From an uncultured Roseburia sp. (GTDB lineage Bacteria; Bacillota; Clostridia; Lachnospirales; Lachnospiraceae): a DNA stretch of 46,778 nucleotides. A program made the position numbers and the translations under genes. The notes under the pieces were generated by a model that did no database searches, was not told the DNA's origin, and saw nothing but the letters and a program-made list of their open reading frames with translations. Where the stretch lies: NCBI GenBank assembly GCA_900550935.1, contig URUD01000019.1:1-46778 (forward strand), given 5' to 3'. This document shows positions 15,648-24,407 of this stretch, one piece after another; the stretch's first letter is position 1; every line of letters begins with the position of its first letter.

Positions 15648-16666
15648 TATTTTTGCGATTTTCGATGATATAAAATCATTGTTATAACAAAGCCGGCGAT
15701 CATTCCACCAATATGACTCCAGTTATCCACACCCATCGTGGCAAAGCCATAGTATAAACTTAAGACGATCATCAAAAGAAGTCCTTTTGTCGTAAGTCCT
15801 TCAAAACGTCCCCGATGGAAGATCACTGCCCAGAGCAGTCCTCCGATCGTACCAAACACCGCCCCGGAAGCCCCAGCAGATACTGCATAATCGCCACTTA
15901 ACATCATCATGGTATAAGAGAGCAGTCCTCCACAGATACCCGAAAGCAGATAGATGATGAGCATTTTTACATGCCCTACCGCCCGCTCTAATCTGGAACC
16001 CACGCAACAAAAGATCACCATATTGTTGATCAGATGGTCCAGTCCGAAATGTAGAAACATTGCCGTAAAAAGCCGCCACCATTGCTGATTATAAGTTAAA
16101 AATTCCGGATACATCCCACCATGGGATGCGATAAAGAACGCGTTTCGGGTATCTCCCATCAGTTCTAAGACAACGTACACCAATACATTTGCAAGTGCGA
16201 TCCCCGCGGTAATAAATGGGAGATTTTTTATGGATTTTGATGTTCTTGTCTGCATCTGGCTTTCCAGTGCAGATCGCAACCCGAAGAAATCACCCGGCTG
16301 ATTTTCATAGATGAACAACCTCTTTTCTGCCATCTCATATACCCATATGTTTGTTCTCGCATTGCAAAGTTCTCTTGCCAGTCCGGTATCTTTGCATAAA
16401 ACCAGTGTCAAAATCTCTACATGATACACCGGAAAACCATCCGGGAAATCTGCGAGGACCCCATTTGGATGGTAGAACATATTCAATACACGGTTTTCCA
16501 ACACCTGATGCTGCTCTGCTGTTACAACCTGCTGTGTAAAATCCAGAGTCATCACCACATGGAACCCTTCCTGATAATATTTATAATAGACTCCTATCCC
16601 TTCCGGCTGTACCTGACAAAAGCGATAGCCCGATCTAAGCATTGTCTGCTCTACTTCTTTTTTCAT
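15644..16666 (-). CDS. Rhomboid-family intramembrane serine protease
   Basis: 340 residues. A soluble N-terminal domain of about 165 residues (no family recognised) precedes six to seven membrane helices. The catalytic serine is in SAGASGAVFGTIGGL and the catalytic histidine in NWSHIGGMIAGF. The conserved HFGLDHLINNMV motif follows an early loop. Such proteases cleave membrane helices within the bilayer. ATG at 16666 is chosen for GGAG nearby; an in-frame ATG 12 bases earlier is possible. It has its own promoter, after the FHA gene of the pilus operon. Confidence 0.93.
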   Translation of the reverse strand: MKKEVEQTMLRSGYRFCQVQPEGIGVYYKYYQEGFHVVMTLDFTQQVVTAEQHQVLENRVLNMFYHPNGVLADFPDGFPVYHVEILTLVLCKDTGLARELCNARTNIWVYEMAEKRLFIYENQPGDFFGLRSALESQMQTRTSKSIKNLPFITAGIALANVLVYVVLELMGDTRNAFFIASHGGMYPEFLTYNQQWWRLFTAMFLHFGLDHLINNMVIFCCVGSRLERAVGHVKMLIIYLLSGICGGLLSYTMMMLSGDYAVSAGASGAVFGTIGGLLWAVIFHRGRFEGLTTKGLLLMIVLSLYYGFATMGVDNWSHIGGMIAGFVITMILYHRKSQKY

Positions 16667-16707
16667 GTGCGTCTCCATTCTTATTCTGCCGCTAACTGCT
16701 ATCGTTT

Positions 16708-16736
16708 ATTATAGATAGTCCTTTTCCAGAATGCAA
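16708..16736 (-). promoter_or_regulatory. Sigma-A promoter of the rhomboid gene
   Basis: Minus strand TTGCAT, 17 bp, TATAAT, about 40 bases before the start codon. Confidence 0.72.
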
Positions 16737-16757
16737 ATACGCCACACTGAATTTTTC

Positions 16758-17864
16758 TTAAATAAATCTAAACTTTTCTCCTGCAAACATAACCACTTCC
16801 CCCGGCTGTAAGCTCATCTTGACCCGGCAGTTTAAAAGTTCTCCTCCCACATAAGTTCCATTGGAGGAATTCAGATCTTCAATAAAATAAATATCGTCCA
16901 CTTTCGTCACCCGCGCATGGCATCTGCTGACGGTTCGGTCTGCAATCCTGCCATCACATGCATCATCGCTGCCAATGATATAAGAATCTCCCTCGATCTG
17001 CAGATCCCTGCCGTTTCCTGTCCCCTCATATTTTAAAATCCCCTGCGGTTTTTTCGTCAGTTCCGAAAGCAGAACCGTCGGGTGCGCGGTATGTTCTTCA
17101 CTCTCATTTTCCGGTTCAAAGACAAGTAATTCATTCTTTTCCCTGGATGGGATACGACTCTTTTTTCTTTGCAGTTTCCCTAGGATCCATTCCTTTAACT
17201 GCAAAAAGAAATCCCGATTCCATTTCCCTTTTCCTGCCACAATGGGCTTTTCATTCTCTGATAAAGGCTGCACCTCTTCTTCCATGCTCTCTTCCCATTC
17301 AGGTGATACGTTTTCCTCCACCAGGAAATCCTGCGCGCAGAGGATCTTCATTACATTCTCAAAAGAATATCCTTCCTTTCCTGTCTCCTCATAAAGAAGA
17401 TATACAGCTTCTGCCGCGCGTTTATCCCTGTGATCCAGTTTTCTTAACAATGTCTGTATCAGCTCATGAAATGCGTCTTTTAGCTCCATGGGATTTCCCG
17501 GATAGTAACAGAACCATATCGTATCATCCCGGTTGTCCAAAAAGATGCAGTCCGGTCTGAGCAGCAACACATCCGGCACTAACAGCAGTTCCTCCAACTG
17601 CTCCGCCATTGTGATCAACGCCGTACACAAATTTGCAAACAGATCATAATCTATTTCCTTTACTTCCAATATCACATCAAGTGCCTGTTTCCCACTGATA
17701 TCATACCAGAGCGCAGCTTCTCCGTTTTCGCTGATCTCTTCCGGCACTAGCAGATGTTCCAGCTGATGATAGGACAGCATTTCTTTTTCCCATGGCTGTT
17801 CCTGGCCGATACGTGGCGTGATTATATAGCTTCCCTTCAGATTTCTGATATATCTAGTTTCCAC
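16758..17864 (-). CDS. DUF6382-like / FHA domain protein of the pilus locus
   Basis: About 368 residues. The first 170 look like DUF6382 (SYIITPRIGQEQPW, ALWYDISGKQALDVILEV, LLRPDCIFLDNRDDTIWFCY). A charged linker follows, then a C-terminal FHA domain (about 285-368) with GSDDACDGRIADRTVSRCH and EDLNSSNGTYVGG, the phosphothreonine-binding loop residues intact. It is likely a cytosolic reader of Ser/Thr phosphorylation. GTG at 17864 has GGAGG nine bases upstream; a TTG six bases earlier is too close to that site. It overlaps the TadE-like mini-gene by a few bases and ends the pilus operon. Its kinase could be the one at 30144-31625, an inference. Confidence 0.85.
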   Translation of the reverse strand: METRYIRNLKGSYIITPRIGQEQPWEKEMLSYHQLEHLLVPEEISENGEAALWYDISGKQALDVILEVKEIDYDLFANLCTALITMAEQLEELLLVPDVLLLRPDCIFLDNRDDTIWFCYYPGNPMELKDAFHELIQTLLRKLDHRDKRAAEAVYLLYEETGKEGYSFENVMKILCAQDFLVEENVSPEWEESMEEEVQPLSENEKPIVAGKGKWNRDFFLQLKEWILGKLQRKKSRIPSREKNELLVFEPENESEEHTAHPTVLLSELTKKPQGILKYEGTGNGRDLQIEGDSYIIGSDDACDGRIADRTVSRCHARVTKVDDIYFIEDLNSSNGTYVGGELLNCRVKMSLQPGEVVMFAGEKFRFI

Positions 17865-18072
17865 TTCCAAACACCTCCTCTAGCCCCTGTATTCTGTAAA
17901 ATAATTTGAGGACATCCACCCCCGGCTCTGCCTGGATTTCGGTTGCCATATCGATTGTCTCTGTATAGAGATGAATGCCTGTCTGCATGACAAATAGATA
18001 GATTGCGAGCAAAAACGGCATATAAACAGCCGCCTCTATGGTAAATGACCCTCTACACTTGATCTTTCTCAT
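17854..18072 (-). CDS. TadE-like mini-pilin
   Basis: 72 residues. The start KIKCRGSFTIEAAVYMPFLL is a class III/type IV-like prepilin motif: a basic leader, G then S-F-T-I-E, with the glutamate at the usual position five of the mature protein, and a hydrophobic helix (about 11-35). A prepilin peptidase could cut after the glycine. ATG at 18072 overlaps the preceding stop as ATGA. It is likely a minor pilin of the Tad system, far shorter than full TadE because the globular part is only about 35 residues. Confidence 0.82.
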   Translation of the reverse strand: MRKIKCRGSFTIEAAVYMPFLLAIYLFVMQTGIHLYTETIDMATEIQAEPGVDVLKLFYRIQGLEEVFGSGN

Positions 18073-18482
18073 AGCAATATCACCAGATACCCCGCCAATA
18101 AAAACGGGCAGAATGGGATCCGATACCTCCGTCCTTTTTTTCTTACGACGATCAAAAATAATGCCGTTAGCTCCAGTAAGATCAGTGCAATGCACAGCAT
18201 TTCTATATTTTCTGTAAAACCAAGGAAGATCCCGCACACCGCTACAAGCGCACCATCCCCATAACCAACTTTCTCCCTCGTCAAAAAACCAATTCCAAGC
18301 ATTGCGATCCCAACTGCTGCCCCCAGGAGAAGCTCACTCATCGTAAGCTGTCTGATGCACAGATGGCAGACTAACCCTATAATGCCGGATGCTAACAGCA
18401 GATATACGGAAAGCTTTTGTGTTTTCCAGTCCTGATAAGCAAACATTGCCAGTATTGCCAATAATATTATTTTTTGAATCAT
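18069..18482 (-). CDS. A24-family prepilin peptidase, second copy of the locus
   Basis: 137 residues with about five membrane helices. Both catalytic aspartates are visible: AYQDWKTQKLS after helix one and VGYGDGALV (the GxGD motif). It should trim leader peptides from Flp and TadE-like prepilins at the inner membrane, TadV/CpaA type without the methylase half of PilD. ATG at 18482 sits in an ATGA that would end the upstream gene after a -1 shift. The in-frame upstream gene instead reads through it by about 150 bases. A GTG 39 bases earlier is an alternative start. Confidence 0.85.
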   Translation of the reverse strand: MIQKIILLAILAMFAYQDWKTQKLSVYLLLASGIIGLVCHLCIRQLTMSELLLGAAVGIAMLGIGFLTREKVGYGDGALVAVCGIFLGFTENIEMLCIALILLELTALFLIVVRKKGRRYRIPFCPFLLAGYLVILL

Positions 18483-19383
18483 ACTTGTTTTTTTCCTCGT
18501 CCTTTGCTGCGATACCTCCACAACTGCTGCATGCCGGTCTGTCTCCCACTTCCGAAAGCCGTACCATAAAAATGGTACGTTTTAAACCGCTGCATCCAAG
18601 GTCATAATGGTACCGGTCTCCCTGTTTTGTGATATAAACCGTCGCCGGTTTTGTCTTTCCGGCTGTGCATTTCTCACATTTTGAATATTTTCCACCATTT
18701 TCATTTCTCTGCTCCGCGATCTTTGCGGATGCAACACTGCTGATGGAGAGTCTTAAGTGACGACATTCTCTTGTCAGATGATACACCGTTCCCGTCTCTG
18801 TCACATAGACGAAGCGGTTCTCCTCCTGCTCCCCCTCTCCATGAAATCCAGTCCACTTTCTTGCGCACACCCTCCGTTCAAGTTTTATATTCCGTATTCC
18901 CGGCAGCCTGATCGGAAGTGGAAGTTTCCATGTTGCATGAATATCGATGAAATCTCCTGACAGTTTGGAACCTGATACAAAAACTCCTGCCGCTCCCCCG
19001 CTCACATACTGCGAAACTCCATCTTTCCCTTCCAGCTCCTTTCTTACAGCAAGCTGCAGTCCCGCCATCCCAAGTATAGCAGAACCCGTATCTGACGGAG
19101 TAATCGCGCTTACCGCCATTTTTTCTGCCACCGCTGCCAGTGATTTTTCCACTTGTAACTCTACCTGCATAACACGAAAGAAAAACAGGATACTTACCAG
19201 AAAGCAGACTACCATCGGAAATAACAGTGCCGCCTCGATCGTAAAAGAAGCCTTTTGCCAGGTACATCGCGGTGTCCCCTTACGCCGGTCGTTACCGGGA
19301 CAGGTTCTGGTAATGTACAATCCAGGGAGAGATTTTGTTTGTATTATTTTACCTTTTTCTACCTTTAAGCAATGAGACACCAC
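18334..19383 (-). CDS. TadE-like pilin-related protein with two YHxxC/CxxC repeats
   Basis: 349 residues as read. A basic leader precedes ASFTIEAALLFPMVVCFLVS, a type IV-like prepilin helix (about 45-70), then an extracytoplasmic region. Two related cysteine motifs follow: TGTVYHLTRECRHL...KCEKC and GDRYHYDLGCSGL...ACSSC, which could bind metal or form disulfides. After ACSSCGG the remaining 60 residues are only the out-of-frame reading of the next gene. The natural end is probably near 18479: an A7 run (A AAA AAC heptamer) at 18488-18494 would, after a -1 shift, lead to a TGA overlapping the next ATG. The GTG start follows AGGAGGG. Confidence 0.75.
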   Translation of the reverse strand: MVSHCLKVEKGKIIQTKSLPGLYITRTCPGNDRRKGTPRCTWQKASFTIEAALLFPMVVCFLVSILFFFRVMQVELQVEKSLAAVAEKMAVSAITPSDTGSAILGMAGLQLAVRKELEGKDGVSQYVSGGAAGVFVSGSKLSGDFIDIHATWKLPLPIRLPGIRNIKLERRVCARKWTGFHGEGEQEENRFVYVTETGTVYHLTRECRHLRLSISSVASAKIAEQRNENGGKYSKCEKCTAGKTKPATVYITKQGDRYHYDLGCSGLKRTIFMVRLSEVGDRPACSSCGGIAAKDEEKNKYDSKNNIIGNTGNVCLSGLENTKAFRISAVSIRHYRVSLPSVHQTAYDE

Positions 19384-19404
19384 GATATACCTGCCCTCCT
19401 TTCT

Positions 19405-20925
19405 CTATCTGATATAGCTAAATTCTCGTTCCTTTACAAAGGAATACTGCCTTAACATATTGGGATAAAACAGGGATAATCTTGCAAATAACGGATTCGC
19501 TCCATATTGCTCCACACTTTTTATCCGGCATACCATATCATCCATTCTCACTGCTTCATTTCCTGACACTGCCCGGACATTCTGCTCCATCACATCCATC
19601 ATCCGATATGCCAGTTTCTGATTGCCCATCGTGATCACAAATTGCTTAATGTATTGTTTATAGGTAAGTCCATTTTCACAATTTATTGCTTTTGCATCAT
19701 CCTTTAAGGACTCCAACAGATGCTTTGTATTGGTAGTCCACTGCCTGTCACTTTTTATCAGCGCAATCTTATCTCCGCGCAACAGTGCCCGCAGATCCAA
19801 TATACTTTCCACATAAGCCCAGGCTGCAATAATCCCGCACTGCACAACAAAAATAATTGCCGGGTTTCCGCTAAATCCAGCCAACAATTCTGCCAGTGTT
19901 TTTGCTTCATTTCGCTTTGTACCATCCTTTACGATCGCCGCAATATTAGCAGTTTCCCGCATCAGGAGCAGTCGGTTTATCGTGCCTTCCAGATTTGCTG
20001 CATCCGAGTCCTCGCCACATAACAGATACTCCATTTCATAGGAAAGTGCCGCATTCTCTTTCGGTCTTAAATAATTTGAAAAATAATGGTCAAGATACTC
20101 TGTGATCAAAACCTTTTCATACCATCCGGTCCGGCTTTCCACCACCATTGTCCCTGTATGATTTTCACGCCTTGAGACACTCTCCTGCAGATTGACCTGT
20201 TTCTGTGAGATTTCCGATGAACCACCCGCGACCAGACTAAGCAGCGTATTCTGCTTTAACTGCAGTACAATATCCAGTGGATTTTCCTCTGTTTCTGCCG
20301 TTCCTGCCGGCTCCTCCGTTTTTTTATTTTCCGTCTCTACAGACAATCCACCATCCCCGGAGTCCCCTTCGCTATTGCCTTCCTCTGCTGCCACTTTCGC
20401 CTCTTCGATCGCCGTATTGGCATTTTCCACGCTATAATCACTGCGATCACTTTCCTCTACCTCTTTTCCCTCCTGATAGGCATCATATAAGCTCTTCGCG
20501 GCTTCTCTTGTCAGATTATTTTTCATATAAGATGCCACGCACTGTAAAAAGACTTCGCCTGCTCCATCTGTAGCCAGCTGGTATCCGGTTACCTGTGCAT
20601 CCTGTAAAAACAACTTGTATAAACTCATGCCACTGGCAGTTGTATTTTCGATGTTTTCAGAAATGCGCGTACACAATCTACTATTCAGTTTTTCAACAGA
20701 AAACGTTCCTGTCCCATACGTGCCATCCAGCATAAGCAGCTTATAATCCTCCCACAATACCGGCTGGTACTCTGCACAGACCGAATGGATCGCCACATCT
20801 GACACGAGCTCGGCGCAGGTGTTTAATCCCTGCGCCCTTGCACCTTCCAGCAGCGCCATTAAAAATGATATTACCAGTAAAAGCGATAATGCCACAAATA
20901 CGGTCATACTTCCTTTTATACGCAT
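19405..20925 (-). CDS. DUF5702-like pilus-locus membrane protein
   Basis: 506 residues. It opens with RIKGSMTVFVALSLLLVISF, another prepilin-like hydrophobic N-terminus, then ALLEGARAQGLNTCAELVSD. The rest is an extracytoplasmic, helix-rich region with a Glu/Ser/Gly-rich spacer at about 165-225, and a further hydrophobic segment about 360-385 (AIIFVVQCGIIAAWAYV). I recall this as DUF5702, typical of Lachnospiraceae Tad loci. ATG at 20925 overlaps the Flp stop as TAATG. It is likely a minor pilin or pilus-base component. Confidence 0.8.
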   Translation of the reverse strand: MRIKGSMTVFVALSLLLVISFLMALLEGARAQGLNTCAELVSDVAIHSVCAEYQPVLWEDYKLLMLDGTYGTGTFSVEKLNSRLCTRISENIENTTASGMSLYKLFLQDAQVTGYQLATDGAGEVFLQCVASYMKNNLTREAAKSLYDAYQEGKEVEESDRSDYSVENANTAIEEAKVAAEEGNSEGDSGDGGLSVETENKKTEEPAGTAETEENPLDIVLQLKQNTLLSLVAGGSSEISQKQVNLQESVSRRENHTGTMVVESRTGWYEKVLITEYLDHYFSNYLRPKENAALSYEMEYLLCGEDSDAANLEGTINRLLLMRETANIAAIVKDGTKRNEAKTLAELLAGFSGNPAIIFVVQCGIIAAWAYVESILDLRALLRGDKIALIKSDRQWTTNTKHLLESLKDDAKAINCENGLTYKQYIKQFVITMGNQKLAYRMMDVMEQNVRAVSGNEAVRMDDMVCRIKSVEQYGANPLFARLSLFYPNMLRQYSFVKEREFSYIR

Positions 20926-21092
20926 TACAGTGTCTTCCATTGTGTACCAATCTTAGTAAAAATATCTTTGATCAGTGAACTCATTTTTGTTTTAAAGATT
21001 GCGATCAAACCAATTAATACTACCAGGATCAAAATTATCTCAACAACACCAATCCCATCCTCTTCTCTTATAAATTCCTCGATTCCTCTCAT
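20925..21092 (-). CDS. flp: Flp-type major pilin candidate
   Basis: 55 residues. The short leader ends in EEDGIGVVEIILILVVLIGL. The prepilin cleavage glycine is followed by a hydrophobic helix with glutamate at mature position about five (G-V-V-E pattern), then a small basic C-terminus. Size and layout fit the Flp1-like family that polymerises into Tad pili. ATG at 21092 has AAAAGGAGG eight bases upstream. It lies between tadC and the DUF5702 gene with stop-start overlap to the latter. An in-frame start 21 bases upstream lacks a site. Confidence 0.88.
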   Translation of the reverse strand: MRGIEEFIREEDGIGVVEIILILVVLIGLIAIFKTKMSSLIKDIFTKIGTQWKTL

Positions 21093-21137
21093 CTGTTCCT
21101 CCTTTTCCGCCACAATTTTCGTGGCTTTTAAAACCTG

Positions 21138-22418
21138 TCACATCTGAAACGAAAGCAATGCCGGTATCAATAGCACCACCATGATCATTGCCAGCATAAG
21201 GATCATCGGAAACAGCAATTTTGTTCCTGCCTCCTCTCCACACTTTCTGGCAACGTTTTTTCGCTCTTCAAATGCTTCGTCTACCTGCGTTTCTAATAAC
21301 TCTAATAACCCCTGATTGCCCTTTTGCAGATTTCTGGAAAGGGTATTACCAAGTTTCCGGTAGCCGGAAATCTGACACCGTTCTCCAAACCGTTCATAGG
21401 CCACCCCTTCTCCTATGCCTCCCTCCATCTCATGGCAGGTAAGCAACATTTCCTCTCCCGATACCCTTGGTGGTATCTCCTTTTTCTTCCGCTTATTTTC
21501 ATAATCTGCTGCAATCTTTTTCCATGCCCCGGATAAATTCATGCCGGAGCCCATCAAAAGAACCAGTTTACTGATAAAGTCAGGGTATTCCATCAGCAGC
21601 ATCTGTTCTCTTTTTTTTCTTTCTTTTTGCTGCTTTGACAGTTCGATCAGAGGAAACATCCCGGCACATGCCACGCCTAATGCTAGCACTTTCTCCGGCG
21701 TGTAGTCTTTTTTCCTGCTCCATTGCAGTTTTACACTTCCGATTGCCTCCGGCAGCCTGATCTCTTCTGTTCCCTTCTGCTTTTCCTGTGCTTTTAAGTT
21801 ATCTCCTACTTCCTTTAAGAGCTGTTCTGCCCCACTTAACCTGACCGGAACGATCCGGATAGGAAATTCATAGCAGCATGCAGTTTCGCCACAGACCAGT
21901 TCTACGGACAACTGCACCAGTTTTCCCTCTTCTGGAATATCCTGCTCTGTGATCTGCCCTTTCTCATCCAGTGCCGTATATGGTGATACCTCCCAGGTCG
22001 CCGCAACGGCTCCGTTTTGATAACTGCTTTCCATCATTACCTGCTTATTTACCATGTCAAACGACGTGTTCTCTCCCAAAAGAGTGTCTGTGATCTCCTG
22101 CTTTGCCTGCTCTAAAAGTGCCTGTTCCTCCTGCTTTGTCCTGATCTGTTCCGGCACAGTCAGCTTGTAATCATAATCCTTTAGCACATCCCCCGCATTT
22201 AGCTGTAATTCTTCCTCATAAGCTCCCATACCTGCTACATTGCGGGGCAGGACATCCGTTTTTTCTTTTTCCTGCCCTTCCATGATCCCGGCCATGGCAC
22301 CAAGAGCAGACGCAATCAGCAAAACAAGCAGGATCTGTTTTTTACTCTTTGTGAGATGGTTTCTTCCCAGTCCATAGAAAACAATCATTATTACAAATAC
22401 AACCACACATAAGATCAT
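21138..22418 (-). CDS. tadC: TadC-like pilus platform protein
   Basis: 426 residues. N-terminal membrane helices (about 1-45) are followed by a long extracytoplasmic segment (45-235) that is unusual for TadC and not in its homologs from Gram-negatives. The T2SF domain comes last (about 265-426): MEYPDFISKLVLLMGSGMNL, LLTCHEMEGGIGEGVAYERF, with two C-terminal helices (LFPMILMLAMIMVVLLIPAL). It forms the inner-membrane platform with TadB. GGGGAG precedes the ATG, 12 bases after tadB. Confidence 0.88.
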   Translation of the reverse strand: MILCVVVFVIMIVFYGLGRNHLTKSKKQILLVLLIASALGAMAGIMEGQEKEKTDVLPRNVAGMGAYEEELQLNAGDVLKDYDYKLTVPEQIRTKQEEQALLEQAKQEITDTLLGENTSFDMVNKQVMMESSYQNGAVAATWEVSPYTALDEKGQITEQDIPEEGKLVQLSVELVCGETACCYEFPIRIVPVRLSGAEQLLKEVGDNLKAQEKQKGTEEIRLPEAIGSVKLQWSRKKDYTPEKVLALGVACAGMFPLIELSKQQKERKKREQMLLMEYPDFISKLVLLMGSGMNLSGAWKKIAADYENKRKKKEIPPRVSGEEMLLTCHEMEGGIGEGVAYERFGERCQISGYRKLGNTLSRNLQKGNQGLLELLETQVDEAFEERKNVARKCGEEAGTKLLFPMILMLAMIMVVLLIPALLSFQM

Positions 22419-22429
22419 AGTTTCTCCCC

Positions 22430-23167
22430 TTATACCCGGATGTCCAAAATCCGCTCCGATAATTTTACCGTCATCACATAGATACCAAGAACAAGTGTCA
22501 TCACGGCGGCACCCGGTAAGTTTCCGTAAAGGATCTGCAGAAAATCTTTTGAAGTAACATTCAGATAGGCAAGAATAAATAACGGCATACCATTCATGAT
22601 CCTTCCCTCTAATTTTTTACCGGAAAGTACCGTCTCAATCTCCTTTCCCACCTCGATCTTGCCAGAAATCCTGATTACCGTCGCCTTTATGATCTTGACG
22701 AAATTTCCCCCGCTGCGTTTTGCAAAAGAAAAAACTTCCGCAAAACTTTCCACATCCTCACAGTTACTGCGGGATGCAAATTCCATCAGCTGTTTTTCCA
22801 ACGGCTCATTCATTTTGATCCGCACATTCATCTGATGCCATTCCTGTGTCATCAGCCCCTGTGCCCCATATAGTTTCTGCAACTCCTTTTCTGCCTCCCA
22901 CCAGGAATTTTCGACCGAATATCCCGCAAGTAATGCGTTCTGCACAGCCAATACCCCATCCTTGAACTGATACAAAAGCATCTGCTGCCGTTTCTTTTTC
23001 CGGCTTATGATATAGCGTTTCCGGCAGAATACCCCAATAACCGGCAATAATACCATGCCATAATAAGACTGGTAAAACAGCCATGCCACTGCCGCTGTAA
23101 TCAATACACTTATAGCAATCCACTGCACATTCTCCCCTATGCTACAACGATATACACGATAGTCCAT
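22430..23167 (-). CDS. tadB: TadB-like pilus platform protein
   Basis: 245 residues. Two N-terminal helices (WIAISVLITAAVAWLFY region), the T2SF cytoplasmic domain (YQFKDGVLAVQNALLAGYSV, FAEVFSFAKRSGGNFVKII), and two C-terminal helices. T2SF proteins link the CpaF motor to pilin assembly. The start codon overlaps the end of tadA by 26 bases, and GGAG lies six bases before the ATG. Confidence 0.9.
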   Translation of the reverse strand: MDYRVYRCSIGENVQWIAISVLITAAVAWLFYQSYYGMVLLPVIGVFCRKRYIISRKKKRQQMLLYQFKDGVLAVQNALLAGYSVENSWWEAEKELQKLYGAQGLMTQEWHQMNVRIKMNEPLEKQLMEFASRSNCEDVESFAEVFSFAKRSGGNFVKIIKATVIRISGKIEVGKEIETVLSGKKLEGRIMNGMPLFILAYLNVTSKDFLQILYGNLPGAAVMTLVLGIYVMTVKLSERILDIRV

Positions 23168-24407
23168 CCTTTTCTCCTGTCAGCTGTGATTCAGTAAACC
23201 CTGCCCGATACAGCTTCTCCTTATGCTGCAATGTGCCAACCTGTTCCAGTTTTCCACATACTTTTCCATTTACCTCTCCTTCTTCCACAAACCGGAACAA
23301 TTCATTCAGACGGATCTCTCCTGCCTCCATCCCCACAACCTCTGCGATCGCAAGCACCTTCCTGCTCTTATCCCGCAGGCGTCCCAAGTGGACAAACAAA
23401 TCGATCCCGGATGCGATCTGACTCCTTATCGCTTGAAGCGGCAGATCCATGCCCATTAAAACCATGGTTTCCAGACGGCTTAACATATCCTGACAGGAAT
23501 TGGCATGTCCGGTTGAAAGACTCCCGTCATGCCCAGTGTTCATCGCCTGTAACATATCAAGTGCCTCTGCCCCGCGACATTCCCCCACGATGATCCGTTC
23601 CGGCCGCATACGGAGTGCTGTTCGGATCAGATCCCGGATCGTGATCGGTACCACCCCTTCCGTATTGGCATTTCTTGTCTCAAGCCGGATCAGATTCGGC
23701 TTGTCCTGTAATTGAAGTTCCGCGGAATCCTCGATCGTGATAATACGTTCTTCTTCCGGAATATACTGCGACATTGCATTTAAAAAGGTAGTTTTTCCGG
23801 AACCGGTTCCCCCCGATACAAAGATATTGTATCCGGACTCAACATACCTTTTTAATGCAAGAGCAGCCTCATCAGACAACGAGCCGATCCGCACCAGATC
23901 CTCCATCCGCATCGGGCTTTTAGGAAATTTACGGATTGAGATCGCAGAACCGTCAATGGAGATCGGTTCCAAAACGATATTGACACGCGATCCATCGGGC
24001 AGTCTGGTGTCCACGATCGGTGATGCCTCATTTACCATACGGTTGTTATTGCCGACCATCTGTTGGATCACATCATCAAGTCTCTGTCTGGATGAAAAAC
24101 GGCTCTTTGCTTTTAGCACTCTGCCATCTTTTTCATAAAAGATATGCTCGGCACCATTTACCATGATCTCGGTTACCGTATCATCCTCTAACAGCTCCTG
24201 TATGGCATCGAATTTTCGCATGGAATGAAACAGTTTCCGCTCCAGCTCTTCCCTCTCCCCAAGCGTAATCATATGACTGTGCGAAAATGTCTCAACTTTT
24301 TCCTCGATCAAGGTATAGATCTCGTCATCGAGCAGTTCTTTCGTCAGATCCATCTCTTCTAAGATCTGCTCTTTCAGACTTTCCATCTCTTTTTCCCCTA
24401 TGTTCAT
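23142..24407 (-). CDS. tadA: CpaF/TadA-type pilus assembly ATPase
   Basis: 421 residues, a cytoplasmic hexameric motor for pilus extension and, in single-motor Tad systems, retraction. N-terminal domain to about 150 (EIMVNGAEHIFYEKDGRVL). Walker A is SGGTGSGKTTFLNAMS, the Asp box is IITIEDSAELQL, Walker B is RIIVGECRGAEALDML, and the His box is GHDGSLSTGHANS, all intact. ATG at 24407 overlaps the TadZ stop as ATGA. No second ATPase is present. Confidence 0.95.
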   Translation of the reverse strand: MNIGEKEMESLKEQILEEMDLTKELLDDEIYTLIEEKVETFSHSHMITLGEREELERKLFHSMRKFDAIQELLEDDTVTEIMVNGAEHIFYEKDGRVLKAKSRFSSRQRLDDVIQQMVGNNNRMVNEASPIVDTRLPDGSRVNIVLEPISIDGSAISIRKFPKSPMRMEDLVRIGSLSDEAALALKRYVESGYNIFVSGGTGSGKTTFLNAMSQYIPEEERIITIEDSAELQLQDKPNLIRLETRNANTEGVVPITIRDLIRTALRMRPERIIVGECRGAEALDMLQAMNTGHDGSLSTGHANSCQDMLSRLETMVLMGMDLPLQAIRSQIASGIDLFVHLGRLRDKSRKVLAIAEVVGMEAGEIRLNELFRFVEEGEVNGKVCGKLEQVGTLQHKEKLYRAGFTESQLTGEKDGLSCISL

